64,000 nucleotides of DNA from Fontibacillus panacisegetis. GTDB taxonomy: Bacteria; Bacillota; Bacilli; Paenibacillales; Paenibacillaceae. The notes under the pieces were generated by a model. That model saw only the letters and a program-made list of their open reading frames with translations. It had not been told where the DNA came from and ran no database searches. The DNA is taken from contig NZ_FNBG01000012.1 in NCBI RefSeq assembly GCF_900102215.1, positions 1 to 64,000 on the forward strand, written 5' to 3'. Below, in pieces: positions 16,525 to 25,266 of the stretch; position 1 is the first letter of the stretch; the number at the start of each line of letters is the position of its first letter. The position numbers were made by a program, and so were the translations under genes.

Positions 16525-17388
16525 TTACGCCTTGCCCTCTTTCCCCGTCGCCACCGGATTCTCCTCATAGCTAATCCAATCGCTCCAGCTTCCTGAATAT
16601 AACTTCACTTGTTCATATCCTAGCCGATACAGAGCAAGGACATTTGGGCAAGCGCTCACACCGGAGCCGCAATAGACAATGACTTCTTTGCTGTGATCAA
16701 GCGCTTGCGTAATCGGGGCGAAGTGTTCTCGCAGCTCTTCTTCGTTTTTCCAAGAGCCTGAAACTTGATCCTTCAGTACGTTTTTCCATAAGGAATTTAT
16801 AGCACCCGGAATATGTCCAGCTTTAGCATCAATTGGCTCTTGCAGGCCTTGATAGCGGGCAGGTTCTCTGGAATCTACAAACAGGATGGAGGGGTTGTCC
16901 AGATTCAGTCCCACTGTCTGCATATCTACTACCATATCCTTACGAATTCTGTACTGGAAGGTAGAAGGGATTTGTACGGCAATAGCATCTGTAACGAGGT
17001 AGCCGGCTTCTTTCCAGCTAGTAAATCCTTCATCCATCACATACACGTTGTCATGCCCCAGCCAACGAAGAAGCCACCACAATCTGGATGCGTACATACC
17101 GCCTTGATCATCGTAGGCGATAATGTGGCTGCTATTGCTGATTCCTACTTGACCTAGCCGTTGTGCCAGAGTCTGAGGGTCGGGCAGTGGATGGCGTCCG
17201 CCATGCTCTCCGATTGGCGCTGATAAATCCTCTTCAAGATCAAGGTAAATAGCACCGGGTATATGAGAGGCCTTAAATGCATCTTGTCCAGCTTTCGGAC
17301 TGCCTAGTTGAAAACGACAATCTACTATAATGAGATCGGGTTCGTACATGCGTGCTAAAAGCCATTGTTTTGAAACGATTGAATCCAT
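16525..17388 (-). CDS. sseA: 3-mercaptopyruvate/thiosulfate sulfurtransferase (two rhodanese domains)
   Basis: A 287-residue sulfurtransferase. The inactive N-terminal rhodanese domain (about residues 1-145) contains DCRFQLG and HIPGAIYLDLEEDLS. The catalytic C-terminal domain (about 160-280) has the active-site loop CGSGVSA, which matches the mercaptopyruvate type (CGSGVTA) rather than the thiosulfate type (CRKGVTA). It transfers sulfur from mercaptopyruvate to a thiophilic acceptor in the cytosol. ATG at 17388 follows GGAGG. Its 3' end and flank are partly duplicated at 14.5-14.65 kb. Confidence 0.9.
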   Translation of the reverse strand: MDSIVSKQWLLARMYEPDLIIVDCRFQLGSPKAGQDAFKASHIPGAIYLDLEEDLSAPIGEHGGRHPLPDPQTLAQRLGQVGISNSSHIIAYDDQGGMYASRLWWLLRWLGHDNVYVMDEGFTSWKEAGYLVTDAIAVQIPSTFQYRIRKDMVVDMQTVGLNLDNPSILFVDSREPARYQGLQEPIDAKAGHIPGAINSLWKNVLKDQVSGSWKNEEELREHFAPITQALDHSKEVIVYCGSGVSACPNVLALYRLGYEQVKLYSGSWSDWISYEENPVATGKEGKA

Positions 17389-17561
17389 ATATATAACCTC
17401 CGATCACAAAATAAGTTCTTCCTGTATTTTATCATTATATTCTACAGCCATAGGATTGAATATAATGAGCTCGCAGAGAACGCTTCCTTAACTCTATAAA
17501 TATTCATATATTACTTTCCGAAATAAAGTATGTAAATACTTACTTATCAAGGAGAGGTTAG

Positions 17562-18014
17562 ATGAAGTACATAAAAGTGCTGGAATCAGGGGATGAGTTA
17601 AAGCTCACAACCGGATTTGGAGGGAAAATTAATGTCTTTTGGAACGGACTAAAAATCCAAAAATCAGATGGCAGGTATCCTGTAAATATGAATAACGAGT
17701 CCAAATCGCTTGATATTAGCAGGCATAAGTTTACGGGGTCACCTATCGTATTGCTCGATGGTCAGGAAATTGAAATTGCCAAAAAGCTAAAGGCATACGA
17801 ATGGGTAATCTCGATGCTGCCTTTATTGCTTATTTTTATTGGGGGAGCGCTTGGAGGACTGCTGGGAGCTCTCGGTTTTTCCGTTAATGTCTTGTTATTC
17901 CGCTCTAAGCTTCCTACGGCAGTGAAAGTGATTTTATCTATTCTTGTATTAGGAGTAACTGTTATTACTCATTTTGTCGTAGCGGGGCTGATCTATTACT
18001 ATATTGCATTCTAG
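17562..18014 (+). CDS. Unknown membrane protein
   Basis: A 150-residue protein with a soluble, beta-rich N-terminal part (about residues 1-80, LKVLESGDELKL-like strands). Two or three C-terminal membrane segments follow, including a glycine-rich LLLIFIGGALGGLLGALGF. I do not recognise a family. ATG follows AAGGAGAGG at ideal spacing and a terminator follows the stop, so it is a well-formed monocistronic gene. Confidence 0.75.
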   Translation: MKYIKVLESGDELKLTTGFGGKINVFWNGLKIQKSDGRYPVNMNNESKSLDISRHKFTGSPIVLLDGQEIEIAKKLKAYEWVISMLPLLLIFIGGALGGLLGALGFSVNVLLFRSKLPTAVKVILSILVLGVTVITHFVVAGLIYYYIAF

Positions 18015-18021
18015 AATTTAG

Positions 18022-18065
18022 AAAAAGCCGATCTAATTGTTTACAATTGACGATTGGCTTTTTTG
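18022..18065 (+). terminator. Intrinsic terminator
   Basis: AAAAGCC.ATC pairs with GAT.GGCTTTT across an inner CAATTG-type pairing and ends in a T tract, directly after the membrane-protein stop at 18014. Confidence 0.75.
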
Positions 18066-18177
18066 TTGATTGCTTGAATTTTATGTGCTCTATCATCAAT
18101 TCATATTTTCATGCTCTATGATCCATACCAATTCTGCTTTGAGGCATAAGATAGAGCAGAAAAGGAGGAATTTAATT

Positions 18178-18549
18178 ATGGTGAATAGAGCGTTTATCTC
18201 TCAAACTTTCCCGCGTCTGACTGTGTGGGATGAGGAGAATTTTCGCGGCTCCCGCAGAATATTTACTGGGAATTTGGGGATTAGAAACATAGACAATATT
18301 CTGGATGGTATTGAGAGTCTACGTTTTTTCTCGACTAGCGGCAATGCGACACTAGTTCTGTTTACGCGTACGAGATTTAGAGGCAATTTCCGTGTACTTC
18401 GTGGTAATCGCAGCATTGCAGATTTAGATGATTTTATCAACGGTAATGATGTTGAATCATTAATTTCTTCCAATCAGCGCCTGACACTGCAGCAAATCCG
18501 AAATATCCGAAGCAGTGGACAACTGCCTAGCGGCTACCGCACAATTTAA
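18178..18549 (+). CDS. Beta/gamma-crystallin-like protein
   Basis: A 123-residue small protein. ATG at 18178 follows AAAGGAGG with good spacing; a 36-codon upstream extension has none. Two Greek-key-like repeats are visible: LTVWDEENFRGSRRIFTGN and LVLFTRTRFRGNFRVLRGN. They are followed by NIDNILDGIESL and NGNDVESLISS, the second resembling the (N/D)(N/D)xxSS calcium-binding signature. No signal peptide is present. Microbial members bind calcium and are linked to spores or stress, but this is family knowledge only. Confidence 0.78.
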   Translation: MVNRAFISQTFPRLTVWDEENFRGSRRIFTGNLGIRNIDNILDGIESLRFFSTSGNATLVLFTRTRFRGNFRVLRGNRSIADLDDFINGNDVESLISSNQRLTLQQIRNIRSSGQLPSGYRTI

Positions 18550-18559
18550 TAAGGCAAAA

Positions 18560-18618
18560 ATCAAGGGAGTTCCTGACCATATCAAATGGCAGTTGGGACA
18601 CCCTTGTTTTTATTTTTT
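18560..18618. terminator. Terminator between convergent genes
   Basis: CAAGGG (about 18562) pairs with CCCTTG (18601-18606), with internal partial pairing and a T tract. It separates the crystallin-like gene from the convergent small gene at 18610. Confidence 0.55.
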
Positions 18619-18822
18619 TAATTCAAAAAACTGGCATTCCTTGCGTGGATGATAGGTAAGATCACTGACACTGGATTGTGTGATGATCGTTTCGTCCGTA
18701 AACCGAACCACAAAGCTGTCAGCCTCGATAAGATGACTGTCCCGAAAAATTCGAATATGGAGTTTCCGATCAACTGCTTCCTGAAAATCATGATCAGTGA
18801 AAAGACGTCTAATAGTAGGCAT
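18610..18822 (-). CDS. Small unknown protein
   Basis: A 70-residue protein with alternating charged and hydrophobic residues. It includes LHIRIFRDSHLIEADSFVVR, which reads as a small beta-rich domain. AAAGGAG lies 12 bases before the ATG. No family is recognised. It is convergent with the crystallin-like gene and its frame is free of stops, but it is short, so confidence is moderate. Confidence 0.55.
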   Translation of the reverse strand: MPTIRRLFTDHDFQEAVDRKLHIRIFRDSHLIEADSFVVRFTDETIITQSSVSDLTYHPRKECQFFELKK

Positions 18823-18958
18823 TGTAGCTTTTGTCTCCTTTGTTGCTATGATGGTATTTATTTTAACCTGTATCGAGGTCTATTGAAAGCAAACCTGACT
18901 GTGCCTACATACATTATAAAAACGAGGTTAGGCTGGGAATTCGGAAGGAGAGCTAGAA

Positions 18959-19567
18959 ATGGCAGTTTGGCTTAGCAAAAATGTTACAAAAGGCTTGATT
19001 AAAAATCATCCGCAATCTTACACCGGGATAACAGGAGGAATTGTGCAAAAGGTGGCCCTTGGCATGCTTCCTTTTTACATGGAAATTGCATCGAACAGAA
19101 GTTATGCGGAGGAGTGGAGCAAGGCGATTGTTTGTGCTGATTTGGATCATATGAAAATATTGCTGGGCTCTGTATCAAAGCTGGCTGCCAAGCAGGGACT
19201 TGGCACAAACGGGATAGGGTATTTTGTTGATTTTGATGATAAGCATCATCCATGGTCTTTTTCGAATGGGACGACGATTCCGCCCAGTAAAGTGAGATTC
19301 CACTTTAGTACGAGAGTGCATCGAGCGATTTCTAGAGCTGTGATTCCGTTCTACCGTCAGCTGGCTTCTAATCGCGTATTTGCAGATGCGCTGGCTGTGG
19401 CCATTCGCAGAAAAGAAAATGAGCTTGTCGAGAGGGTGGTTCGTGGGTTAGTATGCACACCTGCGCTAAAGTCCGTAAGCATTGAGGAGCATGGTATTGT
19501 GCTTTTGTTCAAATATCCTTCGAGTAAATACAGCTATGAAAATCTGTTGATCCGAGTGCCGAATTAA
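18959..19567 (+). CDS. Unknown protein with internal duplication
   Basis: A 202-residue protein of unknown family. Two halves resemble each other: LPFYMEIASNRSYAEEWSKAI near residue 37 and IPFYRQLASNRVFADALAVAI near residue 125. Each is followed by about fifteen residues ending in an LL/VV pair and a small loop. This suggests a duplicated helical domain. There is no signal peptide or clear membrane segment. ATG follows GGAAGGAGAG at suitable spacing. It stands between a divergent small gene and topB. Confidence 0.75.
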   Translation: MAVWLSKNVTKGLIKNHPQSYTGITGGIVQKVALGMLPFYMEIASNRSYAEEWSKAIVCADLDHMKILLGSVSKLAAKQGLGTNGIGYFVDFDDKHHPWSFSNGTTIPPSKVRFHFSTRVHRAISRAVIPFYRQLASNRVFADALAVAIRRKENELVERVVRGLVCTPALKSVSIEEHGIVLLFKYPSSKYSYENLLIRVPN

Positions 19568-19633
19568 TCAGATATTTATCATCACCCCTAAATGCTATAA
19601 TGATAAGGATGAAGGGAGTGTATGATGTAATCC

Positions 19634-21760
19634 ATGAAAACATTGATATTAGCAGAGAAACCCTCGGTTGCGCGGGAAATTGCTCGGGTGATGGGCAGCC
19701 GGGATAAACATAAGAGTTATATTGAAGGACCTAAATATGTTGTAACCTGGGCGCTGGGACATCTGGTCGGTCTTGCTGAACCTGAGGATTATGACGGTAA
19801 ATACGGCACATGGTCTCTTGAGGATCTTCCGATTCTCCCGGGGAAAATGAAGCTGAAGGTGCTGCGGGAGAGCAGCCATCAATACAAGGCGGTTGCGCAG
19901 CTTCTGCGCAGACAGGATATTGGAGAATTAGTTGTTGCAACGGATGCCGCACGGGAAGGTGAGCTGCTCGCGCGTTGGATTATGGATATGGCAAAATGGA
20001 ACAAACCATTCAAGAGACTATGGATTTCATCGCAGACAGATAAAGCCATTAAAGAAGGTTTTGCTTCCTTGAAGCCAGGGAATCAGTTCGATCGGTTGTA
20101 CCAATCTGCTCGCTGCCGTGCAGAGGCGGATTGGATGATCGGACTTAATGTGACGCGGGCGCTTACATGTAAATTTGGCTCGCCATTATCGGCGGGACGT
20201 GTACAGACCCCTACTCTGGGCATGATTATGCAGCGGGAGAAGGAAATAACCTCTTTTCGTTCCGAGGAGTATCATGTGCTGCGCGCTGATTTAGGCGGAT
20301 TTGAAGCGGTATGGCGAGGGAGTAATGGAGATTCGCGGATTTTTGATGCTGAGAAAGTTAAGAGTCTGCAGAGTAAATTGGATGGACGTTCTGGAGCTAT
20401 TGTTAAATTGAAAAAGAGTGAAAAGATCGTTCCACATCCACTTGCGTACGACTTAACCGAACTGCAGCGGGATGCTAATCGGATGCTTGGTTTCTCGGCA
20501 AAACAAACGTCAAATGTGCTGCAGCGATTATACGAGCAGCATAAGCTCGTTACTTATCCGAGAACGGATTCACGTTATTTGACTTCAGATATGTCCGATA
20601 CGCTTAAGGAGCGTTTGACCAGCGTAGCTGTAGGTCCGTATGCATCGCTTGCAAGACCATTGCTGCGAAAGCCGCTTCCACTAAGCAAAAGAATCGTTGA
20701 CGACAGCAAGGTAAGTGACCACCATGCGATTATTCCAACAGAACAGACTGTGATATTGGGATCGTTGAGTCCGGAAGAACGTAAGTTATATGATTTAATT
20801 GCGCGACGGTTTATCAGCTTATTTTATCCACCTGCCCGATTTGATAACGTTGCTGTAGTGATTGACGTTGCTGGGGAGACACTTCATGCCAAGGGCGTAA
20901 CTGTGAAGGATAACGGATGGAAGGCCGTTTATGATGGACAAGCGATGGAAGAGGATGAAGCTGATGGAGACAGTGATGATGACAGTGAAGCATCGACGCT
21001 TCCTGAATTAAAAGAAGGCCAGCATGTCACTATTACTCGCTGTCGTATTCAGAATAGCCGAACCCAACCTCCAAAACGTTACACTGAAGCTGCCTTGCTG
21101 ACTCAAATGGAGAAGCATGGTTTGGGCACTCCGGCGACCCGGGCAGACATTATCGAGAAGCTGGTTAGTTCAGATACGATTGATCGGCAGGGACATTCAC
21201 TGCATCCGACTGGAAAGGGTAAACAGCTAATCGAGCTGGCTCCAGCAGATCTTCGTTCACCGGAGCTTACTGCCAAGTGGGAAGCGGAGCTTGAAAGAAT
21301 CGCTAAAGGACAAGGTAAGCCAGATCCATTTCTTAGCGGTATTCGTGATATGACGCAGGGACTTGTCAGAGGTGTGAAAAATAGCGAAGCTACCTATAAG
21401 CCTCACAATGTCTCGAATAGTCACTGTCCAGACTGTGGGACAAGACTTCTGGAGAAGAAGAGTAAGCGCGGGCTCATGCTAATATGTCCAAATGAGGATT
21501 GTGGATATCGCCGGTCTGGTGAGAAAAGAGTTTCTAATCGCCGTTGTCCACAGTGTCATAAGAAGATGGAAATGAAGGAAGGTAAAGCAGGGTTATATGT
21601 ACAATGTATCACCTGCGGAATTACAGAGACAGTTAATAAGGATTCCAAGCATATCAATAAACGTGAACAACAGAAACTGGTTAAGCAATATTCTAAACAG
21701 GAGTCGATTGGATCGAATCTTGGTGACTTGCTGAGAGCTGCGATGGAGAAGAAGGAGTAG
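19634..21760 (+). CDS. topB: DNA topoisomerase III
   Basis: A 708-residue type IA topoisomerase that decatenates and relaxes DNA. The TOPRIM domain occupies about residues 1-140, with E8 in AEKPSVAREIA and ATDAAREGE at 102-110. The catalytic tyrosine is Y308 in LVTYPRTDSRYL. The RVQTPTLGMI segment (about 189) and PATRADIIEKL (about 500) are typical of TopB. Two C-terminal zinc-ribbon-like modules occur (CPDCG..CPNEDCG and CPQC..CITCG, about 600-670), longer than the E. coli enzyme's tail. An acidic linker rich in Asp/Glu at about 436-450 is unusual. It stands alone. Confidence 0.95.
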   Translation: MKTLILAEKPSVAREIARVMGSRDKHKSYIEGPKYVVTWALGHLVGLAEPEDYDGKYGTWSLEDLPILPGKMKLKVLRESSHQYKAVAQLLRRQDIGELVVATDAAREGELLARWIMDMAKWNKPFKRLWISSQTDKAIKEGFASLKPGNQFDRLYQSARCRAEADWMIGLNVTRALTCKFGSPLSAGRVQTPTLGMIMQREKEITSFRSEEYHVLRADLGGFEAVWRGSNGDSRIFDAEKVKSLQSKLDGRSGAIVKLKKSEKIVPHPLAYDLTELQRDANRMLGFSAKQTSNVLQRLYEQHKLVTYPRTDSRYLTSDMSDTLKERLTSVAVGPYASLARPLLRKPLPLSKRIVDDSKVSDHHAIIPTEQTVILGSLSPEERKLYDLIARRFISLFYPPARFDNVAVVIDVAGETLHAKGVTVKDNGWKAVYDGQAMEEDEADGDSDDDSEASTLPELKEGQHVTITRCRIQNSRTQPPKRYTEAALLTQMEKHGLGTPATRADIIEKLVSSDTIDRQGHSLHPTGKGKQLIELAPADLRSPELTAKWEAELERIAKGQGKPDPFLSGIRDMTQGLVRGVKNSEATYKPHNVSNSHCPDCGTRLLEKKSKRGLMLICPNEDCGYRRSGEKRVSNRRCPQCHKKMEMKEGKAGLYVQCITCGITETVNKDSKHINKREQQKLVKQYSKQESIGSNLGDLLRAAMEKKE

Positions 21761-21814
21761 TAGATCGAATAAATCGTGAATAGTTCGGGATGCTATAACT
21801 GGGAGGTGATAGGT

Positions 21815-21952
21815 GTGCCATATCACAAGTCTCGGAAAACCGAAAATCAGCAGAACAAGTCCAGCATTTTAGAAAAAACGATTGAGGCCAAACCGAAGAA
21901 ACAGGCCGATTGTCCTCCTAGTCTCAACGGGATTTCCAAGAACGAATCCTGA
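21815..21952 (+). CDS. Small hydrophilic protein of unknown function
   Basis: A 45-codon frame starting with GTG at 21815, preceded by GGGAGGTGA. The product (MPYHKSRKTENQQNK at the N-terminus) is basic and strongly hydrophilic with one Cys-Pro-Pro, and is probably disordered. It lies 54 bp after topB. I know no family. The strong ribosome binding site is the main evidence that it is translated. Confidence 0.5.
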   Translation: MPYHKSRKTENQQNKSSILEKTIEAKPKKQADCPPSLNGISKNES

Positions 21953-22022
21953 GAAGCACAATAGAGGGTGTGTCCCAATTAGGCTTGCTCAGCTCATGAA
22001 GGTTCACCTGATTTAAAAACCT

Positions 22023-22066
22023 AAAATCGCGGTGCAAGGGAGATTGCCCCTGCACCGCGATTTTGT
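22023..22066 (+). terminator. Strong intrinsic terminator
   Basis: AAAATCGCGGTGCA and TGCACCGCGATTTT form a 14-bp perfect stem with GGG/CCC extension and a T-rich tail. It follows topB and the small frame. Confidence 0.85.
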
Positions 22067-22260
22067 ATTATTGGTCTGTTGTTGCTTATCAGAAATTGAT
22101 ATCGCTACCAAAGATGAAATTCAACGGTTAAAGGGCGATCAAAAGCAACCGGGGATGTCAGTAATCAGCCTTTTTAAATATTTTGGTAAGAGTTATAATA
22201 GAAGTGTGAAGAGGCGAAAATAATGCCATAATATGCCGGAGTTAAAGGGGGAAAGTCGGT

Positions 22261-22524
22261 ATGAAGATTGGCGTGCTGTTGTGGTTCGCGGTCATTAACA
22301 TCATCGCGTATATCGTGATGTCAGATGACAAAAAGCGCGCTAAGCAAAGGAAGGAACGAATTCCTGAGAGGACTTTGTTTCTGCTCGCAGCAATTGGCGG
22401 GGCACTTGGGGTGCTGGTTGCGATGAATCGCAAGCGCCACAAAACGAAGCATACCAGCTTTGTCATCGGTGTACCGCTGCTTCTCCTTCTGAATGCGGTC
22501 TTGTACGGATATTTTTTAACTTAA
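22261..22524 (+). CDS. DUF1294-family small membrane protein
   Basis: An 87-residue protein with two or three hydrophobic segments separated by a very basic loop (SDDKKRAKQRKERIPERTL). The central LLAAIGGALGVLVAM and the RHKTKHTSF motif are characteristic of DUF1294 proteins, whose function is unknown. The gene is preceded by a moderate GGGGGAAAG site. It is located between the terminator at 22.02 kb and the universal-stress-protein gene. Confidence 0.85.
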   Translation: MKIGVLLWFAVINIIAYIVMSDDKKRAKQRKERIPERTLFLLAAIGGALGVLVAMNRKRHKTKHTSFVIGVPLLLLLNAVLYGYFLT

Positions 22525-22597
22525 TATCAGAATACCTTCGCCTCCAAGCTTTCTGATTTTATTGTGTGGATACTTAAAATGAGAGAGGTGCTTTCAA

Positions 22598-23032
22598 ATG
22601 TTATTCAACAAAATTCTCGCAGCATACGACGGATCGAAGGCAGCTAACAAAGCGCTGGACAAGGCAATTGAACTCGTAAAATTAACGCCGGGGGCAACGC
22701 TGGAAGTGATACATGTGTTTGATTATCCAAGATTTTATGTGGCGGATGGTTTCGCACCCGTACCGGCATCCGTGAATAAGGATTTTTATGAGCTCGCTGA
22801 AAGAACGGTAGAAGAAGCTAAAAATCGTCTGGAGGAAGCTGGGGTATCTGCTAAGGTAGAGATGTTCCAAGGGTCCCCTGCAGAAGTGATTTTAAGTTAC
22901 ACTAAGAAACATGATAATGATGTAATTATAATAGGCAGCCGTGGTCTGGGAACGATTCGTGAGTTTGTTCTCGGTAGCGTCAGCCATAATGTGGTTCAAA
23001 ATGCCAAAATTCCAGTATTGGTTATTAAATAA
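22598..23032 (+). CDS. Universal stress protein (UspA family)
   Basis: A 144-residue single-domain Usp. It begins FNKILAAYDGSKAANKALDKA with the nucleotide-contacting Asp. It ends with the ATP-binding signature GSRGLGTIREFVLGSVSHNVV (G-2x-G-9x-G-S). ATP-binding Usp proteins act in stress survival, though the specific role is unknown. It is monocistronic; a terminator follows at 23072-23108. Confidence 0.93.
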   Translation: MLFNKILAAYDGSKAANKALDKAIELVKLTPGATLEVIHVFDYPRFYVADGFAPVPASVNKDFYELAERTVEEAKNRLEEAGVSAKVEMFQGSPAEVILSYTKKHDNDVIIIGSRGLGTIREFVLGSVSHNVVQNAKIPVLVIK

Positions 23033-23071
23033 ATGGACTCTTTGATATATAAATAATTTTAGAAAATTGTC

Positions 23072-23108
23072 AAAAGAACTGCTGGAATAACTTCTAGTGG
23101 TTCTTTTC
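23072..23108 (+). terminator. Terminator of the universal stress gene
   Basis: AAAAGAAC..CT and AG..GGTTCTTTT form a long stem ending in TTTTCATT, 40 bp after the Usp stop. Confidence 0.75.
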
Positions 23109-23151
23109 ATTATTATGATGTTTGAAGTGCCTTGTATAAATTCACTCACCC

Positions 23152-23195
23152 AAAAGCGAACGTTTGGATATTAACGTATTATAATGTTCGTGTTT
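23152..23195. promoter_or_regulatory. Paired PurR boxes
   Basis: AAAAGCGAACGTT (23152-23164) and, on the other strand, AAACACGAACATT (23195-23183) each match the PurBox AWWWCCGAACWWT at about 11 of 13 positions. They are inverted with an 18-bp gap, close to the Bacillus arrangement, just upstream of the purine promoter. Confidence 0.7.
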
Positions 23196-23198
23196 AAG

Positions 23199-23228
23199 TT
23201 GACATGACATGTCCTGGATTGGTAAACT
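23199..23228 (+). promoter_or_regulatory. Sigma-A-type promoter of the purine operon
   Basis: TTGACA (23199-23204), 18-bp spacer, TAAACT (23223-23228). It sits directly after the PurR boxes and 40 bp before the riboswitch. Confidence 0.75.
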
Positions 23229-23267
23229 AAGAGGGCAAGGCAAAGAAACTGCCGAATATTCATATTA

Positions 23268-23336
23268 ACTCGTATAATGCCGGGGATATGGCCCGGAAGT
23301 ATCTACCTGAGAACCTTAAATTTTCGGACTACGAGT
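23268..23336 (+). ncRNA. Guanine-class purine riboswitch
   Basis: ACTCGTATAAT opens and GGACTACGAGT closes the three-way junction, with GATATGGCCCGGAAGTATCTACC and the AACCTTAAATT loop region between. The junction base corresponding to position 74 is C (GGACTAC), which specifies guanine/hypoxanthine rather than adenine. A terminator follows at 23472. Confidence 0.95.
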
Positions 23337-23471
23337 GAATACGTTACTTGAGTCAGATTGTTTGTGACATCATTCGAGATTCATGTACCTAGCCAAGTAC
23401 TTATGATTTTATTTACTGCGGCTTGTACGTGTCCTTTTGTCCAAATGATGATTCGGAGTATTCGCTATGTG

Positions 23472-23522
23472 TCCGGAAATGCTGAAAATAGTGTCTATTT
23501 TCCAGAGCATCCCGGATTTTTT
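23472..23522 (+). terminator. Riboswitch-controlled terminator before purE
   Basis: TCCGG-AAATGCT-AAAATA pairs with TATTTT-AGCAT-CCGGA and is followed by six T. Position between aptamer and purE fits transcription attenuation. Confidence 0.85.
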
Positions 23523-23608
23523 CATGTTTGCACATGTATTGGGACAGTTTACTGGTTAATGAATTTTAGATAGATCATTTCTAAAAATCACAGAAAGTAG
23601 GTTGAAGC

Positions 23609-24115
23609 ATGTCAGCACAGGTTGCAGTGATTATGGGCAGCAAATCAGATTGGGATACGATGTCTCATGCATGTGCTATTTTGGAGGAGTTAGAGATTCC
23701 TTACGAGAAACAGGTAGTCTCAGCTCACCGTACACCGGATTTGATGTTTGAATTTGCGGAGAATGCAGCACAGCGTGGGCTGAAAGTGATTATTGCTGGA
23801 GCGGGAGGCGCAGCGCATTTGCCGGGTATGGTTGCAGCAAAAACGGTGCTTCCAGTCATCGGTGTTCCAGTGAAATCCGCTGCGCTTAACGGCTTTGATT
23901 CCTTGCTTTCTATCGTGCAGATGCCAGGCGGCATCCCGGTTGCGACGGTTGCAATCGGTAAAGCTGGTGCTACAAATGCAGGTTTGCTTGCGGCACAAAT
24001 ACTGGGTGCTTATGATCCTGAACTTGCAAGTCGACTTCAGAAGCGACGGGACAGTCTGCGGGATGCAGTGCTGGAGAGCAGCCATGATCTCGTGTTGGAG
24101 GAGCGCGGTCAATGA
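23609..24115 (+). CDS. purE: N5-carboxyaminoimidazole ribonucleotide mutase
   Basis: A 168-residue class I PurE that converts N5-CAIR to CAIR in purine synthesis. [10 protein letters not shown] near the N-terminus and [13 protein letters not shown] carry the CO2- and phosphate-binding residues, and [15 protein letters not shown] the conserved glycine loop. First gene of the operon, behind the guanine riboswitch. Its TGA overlaps the purK ATG (ATGA), indicating translational coupling. Confidence 0.97.
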   Translation: MSAQVAVIMGSKSDWDTMSHACAILEELEIPYEKQVVSAHRTPDLMFEFAENAAQRGLKVIIAGAGGAAHLPGMVAAKTVLPVIGVPVKSAALNGFDSLLSIVQMPGGIPVATVAIGKAGATNAGLLAAQILGAYDPELASRLQKRRDSLRDAVLESSHDLVLEERGQ

Positions 24116-25266
24116 GTCAATCGGTTATTCGGCCAGGCTCCACGATTGGAGTGCTTGGTGGTGGACAGCTGGGACGTATGATGGCGCTGGCTGGCAGTAA
24201 TTTGGGATATCGGTTTATTGCGCTCGATCCTACGCCAGAGTCCCCCTGCGGTCAGGTCGCTGGACAAATTGTTGCGGGGTATAGTGACCAGACAGCGGCC
24301 CGTGAGCTCGCTGAACGCTCGGATGTAATTACTTATGAATTTGAAAATGTAGACGCTGAAGTGGCTGCTTTGCTTGAAGAGCTTTCTTATGTACCGCAGG
24401 GTAGCCGTCTTCTATATACTACGCAGCATCGTCTTCGTGAGAAGAGAGCGGTGGAGAAGGCGGGAGCGACGGTTGCTCCGTATGCAGAGATCGGTAGTGA
24501 GGCTGATCTGCGTGAGGCAGTATCAAGGCTCGGTATTCCATGCGTGCTTAAGACGGCGATGGGCGGATATGATGGCAAAGGACAATGGGTGATCCGGTCG
24601 GAATCGGAGATTGGCCCGGCTTATGCTGAGCTGAGTAAGGCTGGAGTCGAGCTAGTTCTCGAGCAATTCATTTCATTCGTCAAGGAGATTTCAGTTATCG
24701 CTGCACGCAGCCCGCGTGGGGAAATTAAAACTTTTCCTGTTGCGGAAAACATTCATGTAGATAACATCCTGCATGTTTCTATAGTTCCTGCACGAGTAAA
24801 TGAGAAGGTACAGCAGGAAGCAGAACGGTTAGCTGCTAATATCGCTGAATCGATGGAAGCAGTCGGATTGCTCGCGGTAGAGATGTTCCTGACTGAAGAT
24901 GGAGAGATTTACGTCAACGAGTTGGCCCCTCGGCCACATAATTCGGGACATTATACTATGGAGGCTTGTGCAACCTCGCAATTTGAGCAGCATGTCAGAG
25001 CTGTCTGCAATTTGCCGCTCGGCCCTACGAAGCTGCGGACACCTGTTGTGATGGTTAATGTGCTCGGTGAGCATACGGAAGATGTAGAGGGAATCGTAGT
25101 TAATAGTACGGAAACTGGATTTAATGTGATCCCGAAAGTACACTTATATGGTAAGAAAGGTTCGGCTCCTAAACGTAAAATGGGACATATCAATCTGCTC
25201 TGTGACGATGTAGAGGACGGCCTTAACTGGATACAGCAAACCAATATTTGGAGGAATCAGAACTAA
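24112..25266 (+). CDS. purK: N5-carboxyaminoimidazole ribonucleotide synthase
   Basis: A 384-residue ATP-grasp enzyme that makes N5-CAIR from AIR, ATP and bicarbonate. The N-terminal [15 protein letters not shown] pre-ATP fold, the central ATP-binding [14 protein letters not shown], and the metal-binding [18 protein letters not shown] are intact. It overlaps purE by four bases at its start, and its stop (TAA) overlaps the purB ATG (TAATG). Confidence 0.97.
   Translation: MSQSVIRPGSTIGVLGGGQLGRMMALAGSNLGYRFIALDPTPESPCGQVAGQIVAGYSDQTAARELAERSDVITYEFENVDAEVAALLEELSYVPQGSRLLYTTQHRLREKRAVEKAGATVAPYAEIGSEADLREAVSRLGIPCVLKTAMGGYDGKGQWVIRSESEIGPAYAELSKAGVELVLEQFISFVKEISVIAARSPRGEIKTFPVAENIHVDNILHVSIVPARVNEKVQQEAERLAANIAESMEAVGLLAVEMFLTEDGEIYVNELAPRPHNSGHYTMEACATSQFEQHVRAVCNLPLGPTKLRTPVVMVNVLGEHTEDVEGIVVNSTETGFNVIPKVHLYGKKGSAPKRKMGHINLLCDDVEDGLNWIQQTNIWRNQN

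Noticed and set aside
22032-22223. 63-codon plus-strand frame
   Set aside because: It begins inside a strong terminator hairpin and has no ribosome binding site.
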